64,000 nt of DNA from Brassica napus (taxonomy: Eukaryota; Streptophyta; Magnoliopsida; Brassicales; Brassicaceae), in NCBI RefSeq assembly GCF_020379485.1, contig NC_063452.1:57185338-57249337 (forward strand), written 5' to 3'. Position numbers and translations under genes: made by a program. Numbering within the stretch: the stretch's first letter is position 1; the number at the start of each line of letters is the position of its first letter. Shown one piece after another: positions 37,554-48,110 of this stretch. The notes beneath the pieces are model-generated. The model was given only the letters and a program-made list of their open reading frames with translations. It was not told where the DNA came from and made no database searches.

Positions 37554-38922
37554 ACTAGGGTGATCAACTTTGTTCAAAAGGACACTGGTGAAATGTTTCC
37601 AAAATGGGAGTTTGATGTTGAGGACACGCTCGCGGAGAACATAATTAAACTCATGTTTGTGAAGAAACCGTGGAAGTGGACCATGGATTGCTGGGAAGTC
37701 ACCGGTACTTGGGTCAATACAAAGCCGGCGGTTGTGAGTCCAGCGAAGAAAAAGGTAGTGAAGGAAGACAGTCCAAGACCTCGGAAGAAAGCTCGTAAAG
37801 AGGCACCTGCTGAAGCTAGTGAAGAGGCAGCTGCAGAGGCTAGTGAAGAGGCAGCTGCAGAGGCTAGTGAAGAGGTGACTACGACTGTTGGTGGGTTGAC
37901 CAAAGAGGATATTAAAACCATGTTCAAGGACATAGCTGATGCCATGAGGGAAGGGTTTGGGACGTGCCTTAAGGAGATCAAGTATCTGTCGGAAAGGGTG
38001 GAAGCTGTGGAGAAGAAGGTTGGTATCACCACAAAACGGAAAGGGACATCATCTCAAAACACTACCTCTCCACCTAAACCGACGCTCGAACCCGGGGTTA
38101 GTAACGAATCCTCTCACAACAAGAGATTGACTAGACAAAGTCTTAAGAATAAGAATTGAAAAGTTGCTTTTGCTTTGTTTCTTGTATGTCAGAACATGTG
38201 TGCTTTGTTTATAGTGTATGGATTTTATATATGTATTTTGTTTCATGTTTGAAGACACTCATTGGTTATTATTGTTTGAAATGGATCTTTGGTTATTATT
38301 GTATAAACCCATCTTGTATATTGCAGAGTGAAAGTGTCAATGGGACGAACGCGGGAAGGAAGAGCTTGGCAGAGGATAAAGGTCCAGATGTGCCCGCAGA
38401 TGTGCCCGCAGCTGTGTCCGCAGATGCTAGTTCCTCGGAAGATAAAGCTCCAGAACCGAGCCTTGTTCTATTGGACAAAAATCAATCCACTGTTTCAGAT
38501 TTACAAAAGGAGGATGCTAGATATCTATAAAAGAGGGATGCTGCTTTGGCACTTTGCCGTGCAAAGAGTGATCGAACAAGGAAACTTGTTGCCTCACAGA
38601 AATCTCCTTATACGGCAAACAGCACGGCCAGAGTGATCATTTCAAACAGAAAGCTTTATCCAGGCTATAATCCTTTTGCACCAATTGACAAGACGAAGTT
38701 GAAGGAGCTCGCTGATTGGTTGAAATCTTGTCCGTAAGTGTTTGCTTTTCCCATAATAGCTTACTTTTCACATAATAGCTTGCTTTTCCCATAAAACATG
38801 ATTGCTTTTCAACATTTTGTGTTTGCAGTCATTATAGAACAGCTCTCGATAAAAAACCACGTAAAAGTAGAACTTGGTGGTATCAAATCCTCCGAACCTC
38901 CCTAGAGTGGCTGGAGGACTGT

Positions 38923-39162
38923 GTAAGTCTTCTGCTATGACGTAGACGACTTACTTGTAAGTCATCTGGTAAGTCTTCTACGTAGACGACTTATCAGACG
39001 ACTTAATTCGTCTACAACTTACTTGTAAGTCGTCTGGTAAGTCTTCTACGTAGACGACTTACCAGACGACTTACTTCTAAGTCGTCTGGTAAGTCGTCTA
39101 CGTAGAAGGCTTACCACTAAGTCGTCTGATATCTTCTGACTTGTACTCTATTTTATATGCAG
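38923..39162 (+). repeat. Intron with AAGTCGTC / TACGTA repeats
   Basis: The repeat starts at the splice donor itself (gtaagtcttctg). Units alternate GACGACTTAC, TTGTAAGTCGTCTGG and CTTCTACGTAGACG. The TACGTA junctions are specific to this intron. Confidence 0.8.
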
Positions 39163-40190
39163 CATATTGATGCTTGGATTAATGTGCTGAGGAAGGGGTA
39201 CGACGCTAACCCACAACATTTCAAGAGCGAGAGAATGTGCTTCCTTGATCATCTCTTTGCTCAGCAATGGAGATTCAACTTCAAGGATTTTAAGGACTCG
39301 AAGCCCGATCACAACGGTTTAGGAAGAAGACTCCCTGGTGGGGCGTGGAATTATTATGCAGGCACTATACCATCATTTTACCAATCGAACAAGGTTTGGG
39401 GGACGGATATTGATGATATCTATGTGCCAGTAAACTTCGCCGACAGTCATTGGATTGCTATGTGGATATCGATCCCTAAGAGGCACATAGTCGTCTTTGA
39501 CAGCATTTGTTCCAGTATCTCCCCAGAAGAACTCGATGTGGTAATGGAGCCTTTTCTCTACATGGTCCATTATCTGCTTGTTGAGTGCGCTTCCTCAGAC
39601 GAAGTACGTGCCCAATACAGCCTGGAACCATTCACATATGAAAGACCGACCAATATACCTCCGGCCCGAGCTGGTGATTGTGGTGTGTACACTCTAAAGT
39701 ACATTGAATGTCATGCTCTTGGTATAGAGTTTAGTAAAAAAGACTTTGCTAAGCCCAACGTGAAGAGTATGAGGGATAAGATGGCGGTGGATATATTTCA
39801 AGAGCTTCCTGACGTGCATGAGTTCGGAAACAATGACATGGATGACATCCTGGGTATGTATGACGGATGATAAACATGCCACTTTAGATTATTTTGTATG
39901 ATAGATTAGGCTGATGTGTGTATTTGAACTTGATCCCTATTTTGTATTTGAACTTGATCCCTATTTTGTAACTATATTCTGCGCAGAAGACTTACAGTTA
40001 AGTCGTCTGGAATGTTGGACGACTTAACTATAAGTAGTCTGGAAAGTCTTCTGAGCAGTGACCTTTTGTAACTATATTTCGGATAATATAAAGGGCAAGA
40101 CCATTTCAAATTTGTTTGGTAGTGCAATTTGACAAAGAAGTTGACACAGATAAGTTCATAACACAAATTTTTAGTACATAGACTGAACAC

Positions 40191-40496
40191 TGGACGACTA
40201 ACTTGAAGGTCTTCTGGAAGAAAAAACCCTGGACGACTAACTGGACGACCTTCTGGACGACTTAATTGAAGGTCTTCTGGAAGACTAGTCACTGGACGAC
40301 TAACTTGAAGGTCTTCTGGAAGAAAAAACCTTGGACGACTAACTGGACGACCTTCTGGACGACTTAATTGAAGGTCTTCTGGAAGACTAATCACTGGACG
40401 ACTAACTTGAAGGTCTTCTAGAAGAAAAAACCATGGACGACTAACTGGACAACCTTATGGACGACTTAATGGAAAGTCTTCTGGAAGACTAATCAC
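40191..40496. repeat. Three 102-bp tandem repeats between the two MULE genes
   Basis: Units start at 40191, 40293 and 40395 with TGGACGACTAACTTGAAGG, exactly 102 bp apart, followed by a partial fourth unit. Each is made of GACGAC/CTTCTGGAAG words of the same family. The array lies between the convergent 3' ends and overlaps the last codons of the transposase. Confidence 0.9.
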
Positions 40497-42789
40497 TGGA
40501 CGACTTACATTGTGGTTTCGTATGGCCAGTTTCCTTGCATTTTGAGCATCTATAAACTATGTGTTGCTTCCGGGGTTTGCGTCCTCTCATCCTGGATAGC
40601 TCCAACCAAGATTGCCATCTTGATTTCTTCTGTCTTCCCGGACCACGTTTTACTTCCGGAGGAAAGCATGTGCGTTCCTCAACTTGTTGTCCAACACAAG
40701 GATATATATTCTCTGAGTATCCTGCAAACAGAAAATCCTTTGAGTACACTAGACATACAAGTGTGGAGATATGTGAACCAACAGATGTTCCAGCAGCTAT
40801 AGCATGAGAGCAAGGTATTTTCTCCACTGCATAGACACCACAATCACACTTTCCATGTTCCAAATCAACCACATAGTCCATTTTCCCACCTTTCACAAAG
40901 AATCGCCACCCATCAATTGGTTGTACCGTCATCGTATCCGCTATCTCCGATCGAACAACAAGCAAGTATTCAACACCTCGACTATGTTGAGTTGGGAGAC
41001 TCAAAGCATCTTCTCTCCTTTTCCAAAACCACTTTCCTAGCTTCTCCCTTATGAACTCCAACAGGAACTGAACCGGAAATCCTCTAGCTCGCTTCAGAGC
41101 GGAATTAATAGATTCAGCGATGTTGCTTGTCTTTATGTTGTACATGTCCCCCTGACAATAAACCCTTGACCATAGGCTGACGTCGGCATTCTCCAAATAC
41201 GTTGCAAGGTCCGGGTTTGCACTCCGTATCTCAGCCATGTACCGGTCAAAATCTGAAACCGTATGAGCATAAGCAGCACCTTTCACCAAGTACAAGAGAT
41301 GTTTCCCTTTAAACTTTTTGACAATGTTATCTTGAAGGTGATAATAACATATTCCTCGGGTTGCCCAAGGAAACACCTTATCACACGCACTTTTAATGGC
41401 CGCGTGCCGGTCAGAGACTATCACCAGAGGCTGCTCATCAGATACACAACTAGCCAATTTTGTGAAAAACCATTCCCAAGAAGGTTCATCTTCAGCATCT
41501 ACGATCCCAAAAGCCAATGGAAATATCTGAAAATTCCCATCTTGTGCGGCTGCAACTAACATAACACCTCCATATTTCCCACTTAGGTGAGTCCCATCCA
41601 CCACAATGACCCTTCTCTGATACTTAAAACCTTTGATAGAAGCTCCAAAAGAGAGAAATAGATACTTAAATCTATTGATAGAATCAAGTTCTATAGCCGT
41701 GATAGAATCGGGATTTGCTAAGGAGATTTGCTCGAGATATGATGGCAGACGCGAATACCCATCTTCTGCTGATCCTCTCACCAATGTTTGTGCATATAAA
41801 AGTGCTCTGTATGAAGTGGTGTAATCAAGCGTCATGCCAAACATGTTCTTCATTGCATCAGTGATATGCTGCGGATTCAACCCATCAATGATTCCAACAC
41901 GATCAATGAAAAGCCTACCAACATACTTCGGAGTACAGTGTCTCCGCTGAGCGAGTCGGTCTCCCGCTGAGCATGTATGTTTTTCCACATACTTTGTTAC
42001 CCAAAACGTGTTTGTCCCATGTTTCACACTCGCTCTGACCTTCCATTGACAACCACTAACCGGACATGTTGTCACAAGGAGAGTTTTCGTTGACTTGTAT
42101 ATTCTGAAGGAGAACTTAAACCTCACTGCTGTCAACCGCAGCTCTGAAAGCAGTGCATCCTTGCTAACAAAACTCTGGTTGACATAGATATTGTTACCAT
42201 TCGATCTTCCTCCTTCAATCTTTTCGATATCTTCAAAACACATATCATCATCTTCCTCATCCTCATCTTCAACCTTTCCATAAACACTGTAATCCTCACC
42301 ATTCTCGTCCGCTTCAGCAACAATAGAGATACCAGCATCCTCCTCCCCATCGTCCTCCTCCCCATCATGATTTTCATCTTCAACCAAATCATCATCATCA
42401 TCTTCAAAACATTCATCAGCTTCATCAGCTTCATCATCTTCCCTGAACTCTGAAACCGTTTCCACCTTGCTACGGCTTGATACACAAAGCCGTACTCCAT
42501 GCGTTTTGGTTATCACGAGCAAGTTTCGAACTTGTCTATCACTTGTAACATGAATAGGAGGGGTGTCTGGAGCCTGCATCATTTCTGCTGGTAATGAGTA
42601 GGTTATCTCCACAGATTATGTGCTCATGTCCAGGTTATAATCTTCTTGAGCCATTGCAAGAAGTTCAGCATGTGTCGAACCTTCCCCCAAAAAAATGATT
42701 CTCGCTCATTTGACATTATCAACCACAAAATCCCAACGACAATCATTCAACAAAAATTCTCCATACACTGCATGTAACTGACGCATCAT
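40489..42789 (-). pseudogene. MURA-type MULE transposase with two N-terminal nonsense codons
   Basis: Open from 42612 to 40489 (707 codons). The reading frame clearly continues upstream in phase to an ATG at 42789 (MMRQLHAVYGEFLL, then DCRWDFVVDN), which would give 766 residues. That extension is cut by TGA at 42708-42706 and TAA at 42618-42616. Domains: acidic stretch, MuDR N-terminal DNA-binding region (Cys pair TTCPVSGCQWK), MULE catalytic domain with Asp in VVVDGTHLSGKY, Asp in VSDRHAAI and Glu in NIAESINSA, SWIM finger CDCGVYAVEKIPCSHA, and C-terminal zinc knuckle CSKCKETGHTKPQC. Catalytic residues are intact. Initiation at an internal ATG (first at 42582) could still give a nearly full enzyme. 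Confidence 0.85.
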
Positions 42790-42857
42790 CTACAAAAATT
42801 TAAAATAAATCACATTAGTAAACATAGAGAAAATGAAAGTTTACTAAACATTGACGT

Positions 42858-43760
42858 AGACGACATACCAGTAAGTCGTCTGGAAGACTTACCAGTAAGT
42901 CGTCTGGAAGACTTACCAGTAAGTCGTCTGGAAGACTTACCAGTAAGTCGTCTGGAAGACTTACCAGTAAGTCGTCCAAACAGGTCATTTTTGCAATTGA
43001 ATTTTAAATAGGACGACTTACAAGTAAGTCGTCCAGCTTTGTTTGTTAATAAAAAAAAAGCCTAGACGCCAGTAAGTCGTCTATGATAAATGGATTAGTT
43101 TTGCATTTGACCGAATTGTATCAGATATTTGACTTTTCCTGGATGAGTTACCAGTAAGTCGTCTCAGGGAAAACAAAAATTTCAATATTTTATTAAAGCT
43201 AGACGATTCTCAGGTTAGTTTGCAATTCGAAAAAGAAACTTATATATTTAACTTTACCCAGACGACTTACTTGAAAGTCGTCCAGGCAGACGACGTACAA
43301 GAAAGTCGTCCGAGATAAGCAAGGTTTGACCATAATCTAGGAAATAAATTTTGACGACTTTGCTTATCCTGGACGACTTTAAAGTAAGTCGTCTTACTTG
43401 ACGACTTCCGCGTAAGTCGTCTGGGAAAAGTTCAATATTTAAGTTTAATTTTCCAATTGCAAAAGTAACCTGAGACGACTTACAGATAAGTCGTCCAGAT
43501 TTAATAAACTATTGAAATTTTTGTTTTCCCGGAGACGACTTACTAGTAAGTCGTCCAGGAAAAGTCAAATATCTGACACAATTCGGTCAAATGCAAAACT
43601 AACCCATTTATCCTAGACGACTTATCAGTAAGTCGTCTAGGGTATTCTCTAGATTTTTTTTTAACAAACAAAGATGACGACTTAAAAGGAAGTCGTCCGT
43701 TTGACGTAAGTCTTCTACAGCCAGACTACTTACGGGTAAGTCTTCTACACGAACAGATCT
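42858..43760. repeat. Right subterminal AAGTCGTC array
   Basis: It begins with about five perfect 24-bp units (AGTAAGTCGTCTGGAAGAC plus TTACC) up to 42980. These are followed by spaced palindromes at roughly 50-100 bp intervals, including a perfect 22-bp copy at 43534-43555. It lies upstream of the transposase start. Confidence 0.85.
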
Positions 43761-44578
43761 GGAAAAAAAAATCAATTTCATACCTTAAACTAGTGAGATG
43801 ACTTCCTTAGCATATAGAGTCTTCTCCAACCACCCAGAATCTCAAACGAAAGTAACCCACCAAGAATAGTATGCTTGAATGGCTCTATAAACCATAAAAA
43901 ATTTTGAATCAAAAGCTTGAGTTTTTTGGATGAATATGGGGGCAAAATGAAAGAGATGTTGTTTTTAGTTCATAACAAGTGAGAAAGAGAAAGTGTAAAT
44001 CGATTTTAGGTGCATTAAAAGCTTCAAATTGGTTGTTCATGGTGGTTGGGGTATTGATGACAATGGCAATCTTGTAATTACTTGAAGATGATGAGGGTGA
44101 GAGAGTAAAAATATCATTTTCGGAAAAAAAAATAAAAAAAATTTGATGGCATTTTCGTGAATATCATGAACTTGTGGGGTGAATAGGACAAAAGAAAAAT
44201 CCAAAAAAAAGCATGGGTTAGTTTTAGGTTTGACTTTGAGTTTTGAGTCAATCTTGCAAAAAGCCCTTAAAAAAAAGCTTAAATTACAAATGCCGAATTG
44301 AGTATTTGTGCCCTTCACAAAGTGAGGGTTTGTTCAAGCACTACTCACCATTAGTAATTATCTGAAGTTATATATAACATACTATATGTTTTTATCTGAC
44401 AATAACATGTCGTGAGTTTTGAAGAGAAAATAGCCATATAAATAGATAAAATGTGTAAAAATAACTATGATCCTTCCGTTTTGTCCTGGTCAAAAAAATT
44501 TAAAAGTCTATGTTTAAACTTAAAACACATTTTATAAGGTCAAATATCACTAGTAAATGGTGGTTTGGTGGTATGAAC

Positions 44579-44749
44579 TAGGCGTGGGCATATTAACCGA
44601 AACCCGAATCCGAACCCAAACCGACCCGAAAAACCCTAACCGAAAACCGAACCGAAGTTACAAAACCCGAACGGGTTTAGGATTCAACCAGTCCGAATAC
44701 CCGTACCCGATTGGTTATATCTGATACCAGAACCAATTACCCGAAGTAT

Positions 44750-44789
<40 letters not shown>

Positions 44790-45434
44790 CTAACCCTAAA
44801 CTTACATCTTTCATTCTCATTCATCTTTCCGTCTTCTCATTCTTCAATGTATATGTTCAGTACATAATTAAACTTATTTTATGATCGATTACATATCTGA
44901 ATCACTATACTTTGCGATTTTGATTTTTGTTTGATTACAAGTAGGATTTGCGATTTGTTTTTTCTTTGCTCTTTACACAGGCATGAGCTTAACATTCATG
45001 ATTATCCAGGTTTGATTTTTGTTTGATTTTGATGTCTCTTTGATTTTGATTTATGAATAGATGGATTCTTTACCATTTTCTATTCAATATAATACAAATA
45101 GAAATTACACGAAGAAAAAGAATACAGACTCGTGTTCCTCAACATAATAACAAATCAGAAAGATCATAAATCTTATATTAAGTTGTTCAATCTTCTAACT
45201 TCAACAATATTGTTTCTGGTCTCATAAAGTCAAATCAAGGATGCATAGATTTTTTTTTATTATTTGTTATACAGTTTGGTTATATCCAAAATAACCCGAA
45301 CCCGAACCTTAAAAACCAGAACCCGATCCGAAGTATAAAATAACCCGAACAGGTTCTGTACCTCTTCATCCGAAAACCCGAAAACCCGAAGCACCCGATC
45401 CGAACCCGAACGGATACCCGAACGCCCAGGCCTA
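44579..45434 (-). mobile_element. CGGGT-rich hAT-type MITE, copy 3
   Basis: The ends TAGGCGTGGGCATA and CGAACGCCCAGGCCTA are inverted. Flanking 8-bp duplications GTATGAAC are perfect (44571-44578 and 45435-45442). It is inserted in the opposite orientation to copies 1 and 2 and is longer (856 bp), partly through a (TA)n run at 44752-44787. Confidence 0.9.
44752..44787. repeat. (TA)n microsatellite
   Basis: A pure TA dinucleotide run inside the third hAT-type MITE. The other two copies lack it. Confidence 0.9.
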
Positions 45435-45442
45435 GTATGAAC

Positions 45443-48110
45443 TCTGAACATATCTACAACTTCCATGTTTACAGAAAAACATACATTACTCACATCACAG
45501 TCCTTAATTAATTTCTGTGACGTATGTTTGTTTTAAAATCACATTCATCAATCACGACAACGTTTACTACGACATATACTCATGATAAGAGAATTGATGT
45601 AACTTGATTACTAGAGAATCATGCAGAGGCATAAAATGTTCTGGAAAGCACATATTTATATTTTTGAGTTGATAATAACATTTCATAGTTTGGAAAAAAG
45701 AAAATAATCCCCTTCTTTTCCAAGGATTTGGAACAAAGAAATAAACAAACATTATCGTCTCATCTGTGTTTATGGTATATTGACTGATGGAACAAGAATT
45801 AAAACTGGTGGATTAGAAAAATGGGAACGTGGAGGATGCTTCTTCACTGGTGAAATTGATGGAGAACACATATAAATGTAAGGGAAACGTAACAATAATG
45901 CTATTAGAATAAGTTCTGTTTATCACTTGATGGCTGAAATCTACAATGTGCTGACAATAGTCACGTTATTATCGAAAATGTTCCAGTTTTCACTCATTTC
46001 CTCGTCCATATTTTCTTTATTCTTCTTCAGTTATGTCTAAATTGCTAGCATGATTTGAAAGTTTATTCCAAATCCATTCTAAGGTTTTGCGTCTATTTGA
46101 CGTCATGATATTTCATATATATGCTACAGTTATAGAGTATAATCTTTATAGACCAGACAACATTGTATGTTTGTAATTATTTTCTAATTTTTTTTTTTTT
46201 TGTTAAAGGGTATCATCTTTCTAAGTTAGGGTATGAATTCCCAAGAAAAATATTTCATTCACTAAATAACTTGCCAAAATAATATTGGAAGTTTCGATAA
46301 ATGAACATGTATTATGGTATTTGAATTTAGCAAAGTATAGACGAAACCATGTTGTTAAAGCTACAAATCAAATCAGAAGAAGGATATTTAATGGAGAAAA
46401 TGTTCTGATTTGGGTCGATAAGATGTTCACTTTCAATCATTAAAAACTAAATTTAGTAGTAGATAGCAGATCAGATACCTAACTATTCAATAAATATAAT
46501 TATTAGTATCCACACACTAATCTTTCGAACATATCTGTATTAAAAAAAGTTCCATTACAAATCTTTTTAAAAGGCATTTGTTCTTTAGACTTGGAGAAAA
46601 GACAAAGAAGCTCCAAGTGCAGGTGGAATAAATCCTCTGTTTGAAACGACTTCACTTGTGTCGTTTCCTTTTTTTTTTTTTTTTAATTTTATCTTTGTGG
46701 CTCACAAATAATCTGCTTCATCACTTACTATTATGCTATAGCACCTACTTGTATGTGTACTCATCATGATTTTATTCTGGGAACATTCGTTTTTAAGAAG
46801 ACAAAGAGAAGAAAGAAGAAGTTTTAAAGCATGGAGAGAATGATTTTCCACAAAGTCCTAGAAGTATGAGCCACATACACCAAAGCGCTTTGATGGAATG
46901 TTGTCAAGATCATAAATTGAGTGAACATGTACAATTATTAAGTTACCAGCAAAGACTAATTCATTTAGGTAAAGTTACTATACTTGAGAACTTGAGGAAT
47001 CGAAGACCAAAAGCTTTTTCTAAGAAAGTCAATCTTATCAATTTTCCAAGATTAAGGGGAAACTGAGACAAGAAACCTCAGGGGAACATACCGTGTTCAT
47101 TAGGGCAAACATTTTTTTCCATACAACATATCCTGGGGGTTCTAACATGTAAACACTTAAAGTAGTAAAGCAGTAGATACGTAGTAAAGAAGTAGACATG
47201 TAGTGATGGAACTGAAACAATCACTTTGGTAGCTAGCTAGTGCTAAGAACAAGTTGGTCAAAACAGGGCCGAATCAGAGATTTCGGGAAAAAATTTGGAG
47301 GCCAAAGCCAATGTTTCATCTAGCAGTGCCCAAATCTGGCCATGGGTCAAAATTTAACCATCAGCATATGCACCCTTTTCAGAAAATGTAATCAGAGTGA
47401 AACCAGTACTAGATGTCGTCTCCCCAGCTTTGTCTTTGTAGTTATTTCTTATCAACTTTGAGATGGAAACTACTGTTTCACTGCGAGGTGCAGGCATGTG
47501 CGTATTTCCAGTTTCTTGATTTAGCATGTGCAACTAGAGACCAGAACAGCTTCAGTTTATACCTGAAACCTCTTTCTTTCTTTTAATGTTTGCTGTTTTC
47601 AAATTAGCTTCCTTGCCAATCTTGGCGGTTCATTATTGGCGTATTCTTCTAATTACTAGTGCAGGTTTGAAGCCTTTCAAATAATTGTTTAATGGATTTA
47701 CTTCGCAAGCTTTCTCTCTTCTTGAAGGAGTTTCGTTGATGTATTGGTATTCACAATCTATCAATACTATAAGTCTATAACCATGATTGTTTGTATTCTC
47801 TTTGTAACCCCCACATGTATCTTTGTGAATATACCAAATTGCTAGTAGTAGCAAATCTATGTTAATAATTCTACAAGATTGAAACCGCAGAATCAATCAA
47901 GAACCAGAAGAAACAGATAGGTATTATCATCATCAAAACTAACAAGAGATGGGTTTCATAAGTCAAGGTTTACATTATTGAAAAGTCTCATAAAAAACAT
48001 GCTTATAATTAGAAAAAAAAGAGAGAGAAATAAACATGATGATAACATGATATCAAATAAGCTTAGAAGTGATGAAAAGGAACCTAACCTCGGGAGATAT
48101 AGATTCAACT
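45443..48110. other. Intergenic DNA between the MITE and RGP5
   Basis: No gene supported. The small open frames have no recognisable protein. The last 200 bp form the RGP5 3' untranslated region. Confidence 0.5.

Larger units (their letters stand above)
36357..39870 (+). pseudogene. DUF1985 / Ulp1-like cysteine protease gene of the MULE, broken
   Basis: Exons seen: 36349-37193 (ATG at 36357), about 37554-38159, 38327-38733, 38829-38922 and 39163-39870. The first has the DUF1985 domain. The second adds a Lys-rich stretch, three EAASEEAAA-like repeats and a coiled coil. The last is the Ulp1/SENP C48 protease domain with His in ADSHWIAMW, Asp in VVFDSICS and Cys in AGDCGVYTLKY, i.e. a complete catalytic triad. 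Such domains cleave SUMO-like proteins in the Ulp1 family; the role in MULEs is unknown. Breaks: TAA at 38528-38530 in the middle of a conserved reading frame, a TGA at 38157-38159 with no clear donor, and an apparent AT for AG acceptor before 37554. Confidence 0.75.
35197..44275. mobile_element. 9.1-kb Mutator-like element (Kaonashi-type) with Ulp1 and MURA genes
   Basis: The 10-bp sequence AGCTTAAATT occurs immediately outside both ends (35187-35196 and 44276-44285), as expected for a MULE target duplication. The termini are only weakly inverted: from AAGG at the left and CCTT at the right, words such as CAAnATnGACT and TCAAAC fall in the same register. Inside are a plus-strand DUF1985/Ulp1-protease gene and a convergent minus-strand MURA transposase. 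This is the gene content described for Kaonashi MULEs. Palindromic AAGTCGTC repeats fill both subterminal regions and the introns. Both genes carry nonsense mutations, so the copy is probably not autonomous now. Confidence 0.75.

Noticed and set aside
37574..38032. A 152-codon minus-strand frame
   Set aside because: It mirrors the EAASEEAAA-like repeats of the Ulp1-like gene exon on the plus strand.
42858..43760. Regularly spaced short repeats that could suggest a CRISPR array
   Set aside because: This is a plant nuclear region. The repeats are palindromes of variable spacing inside a MULE, the spacers are not unique, and no cas genes exist.
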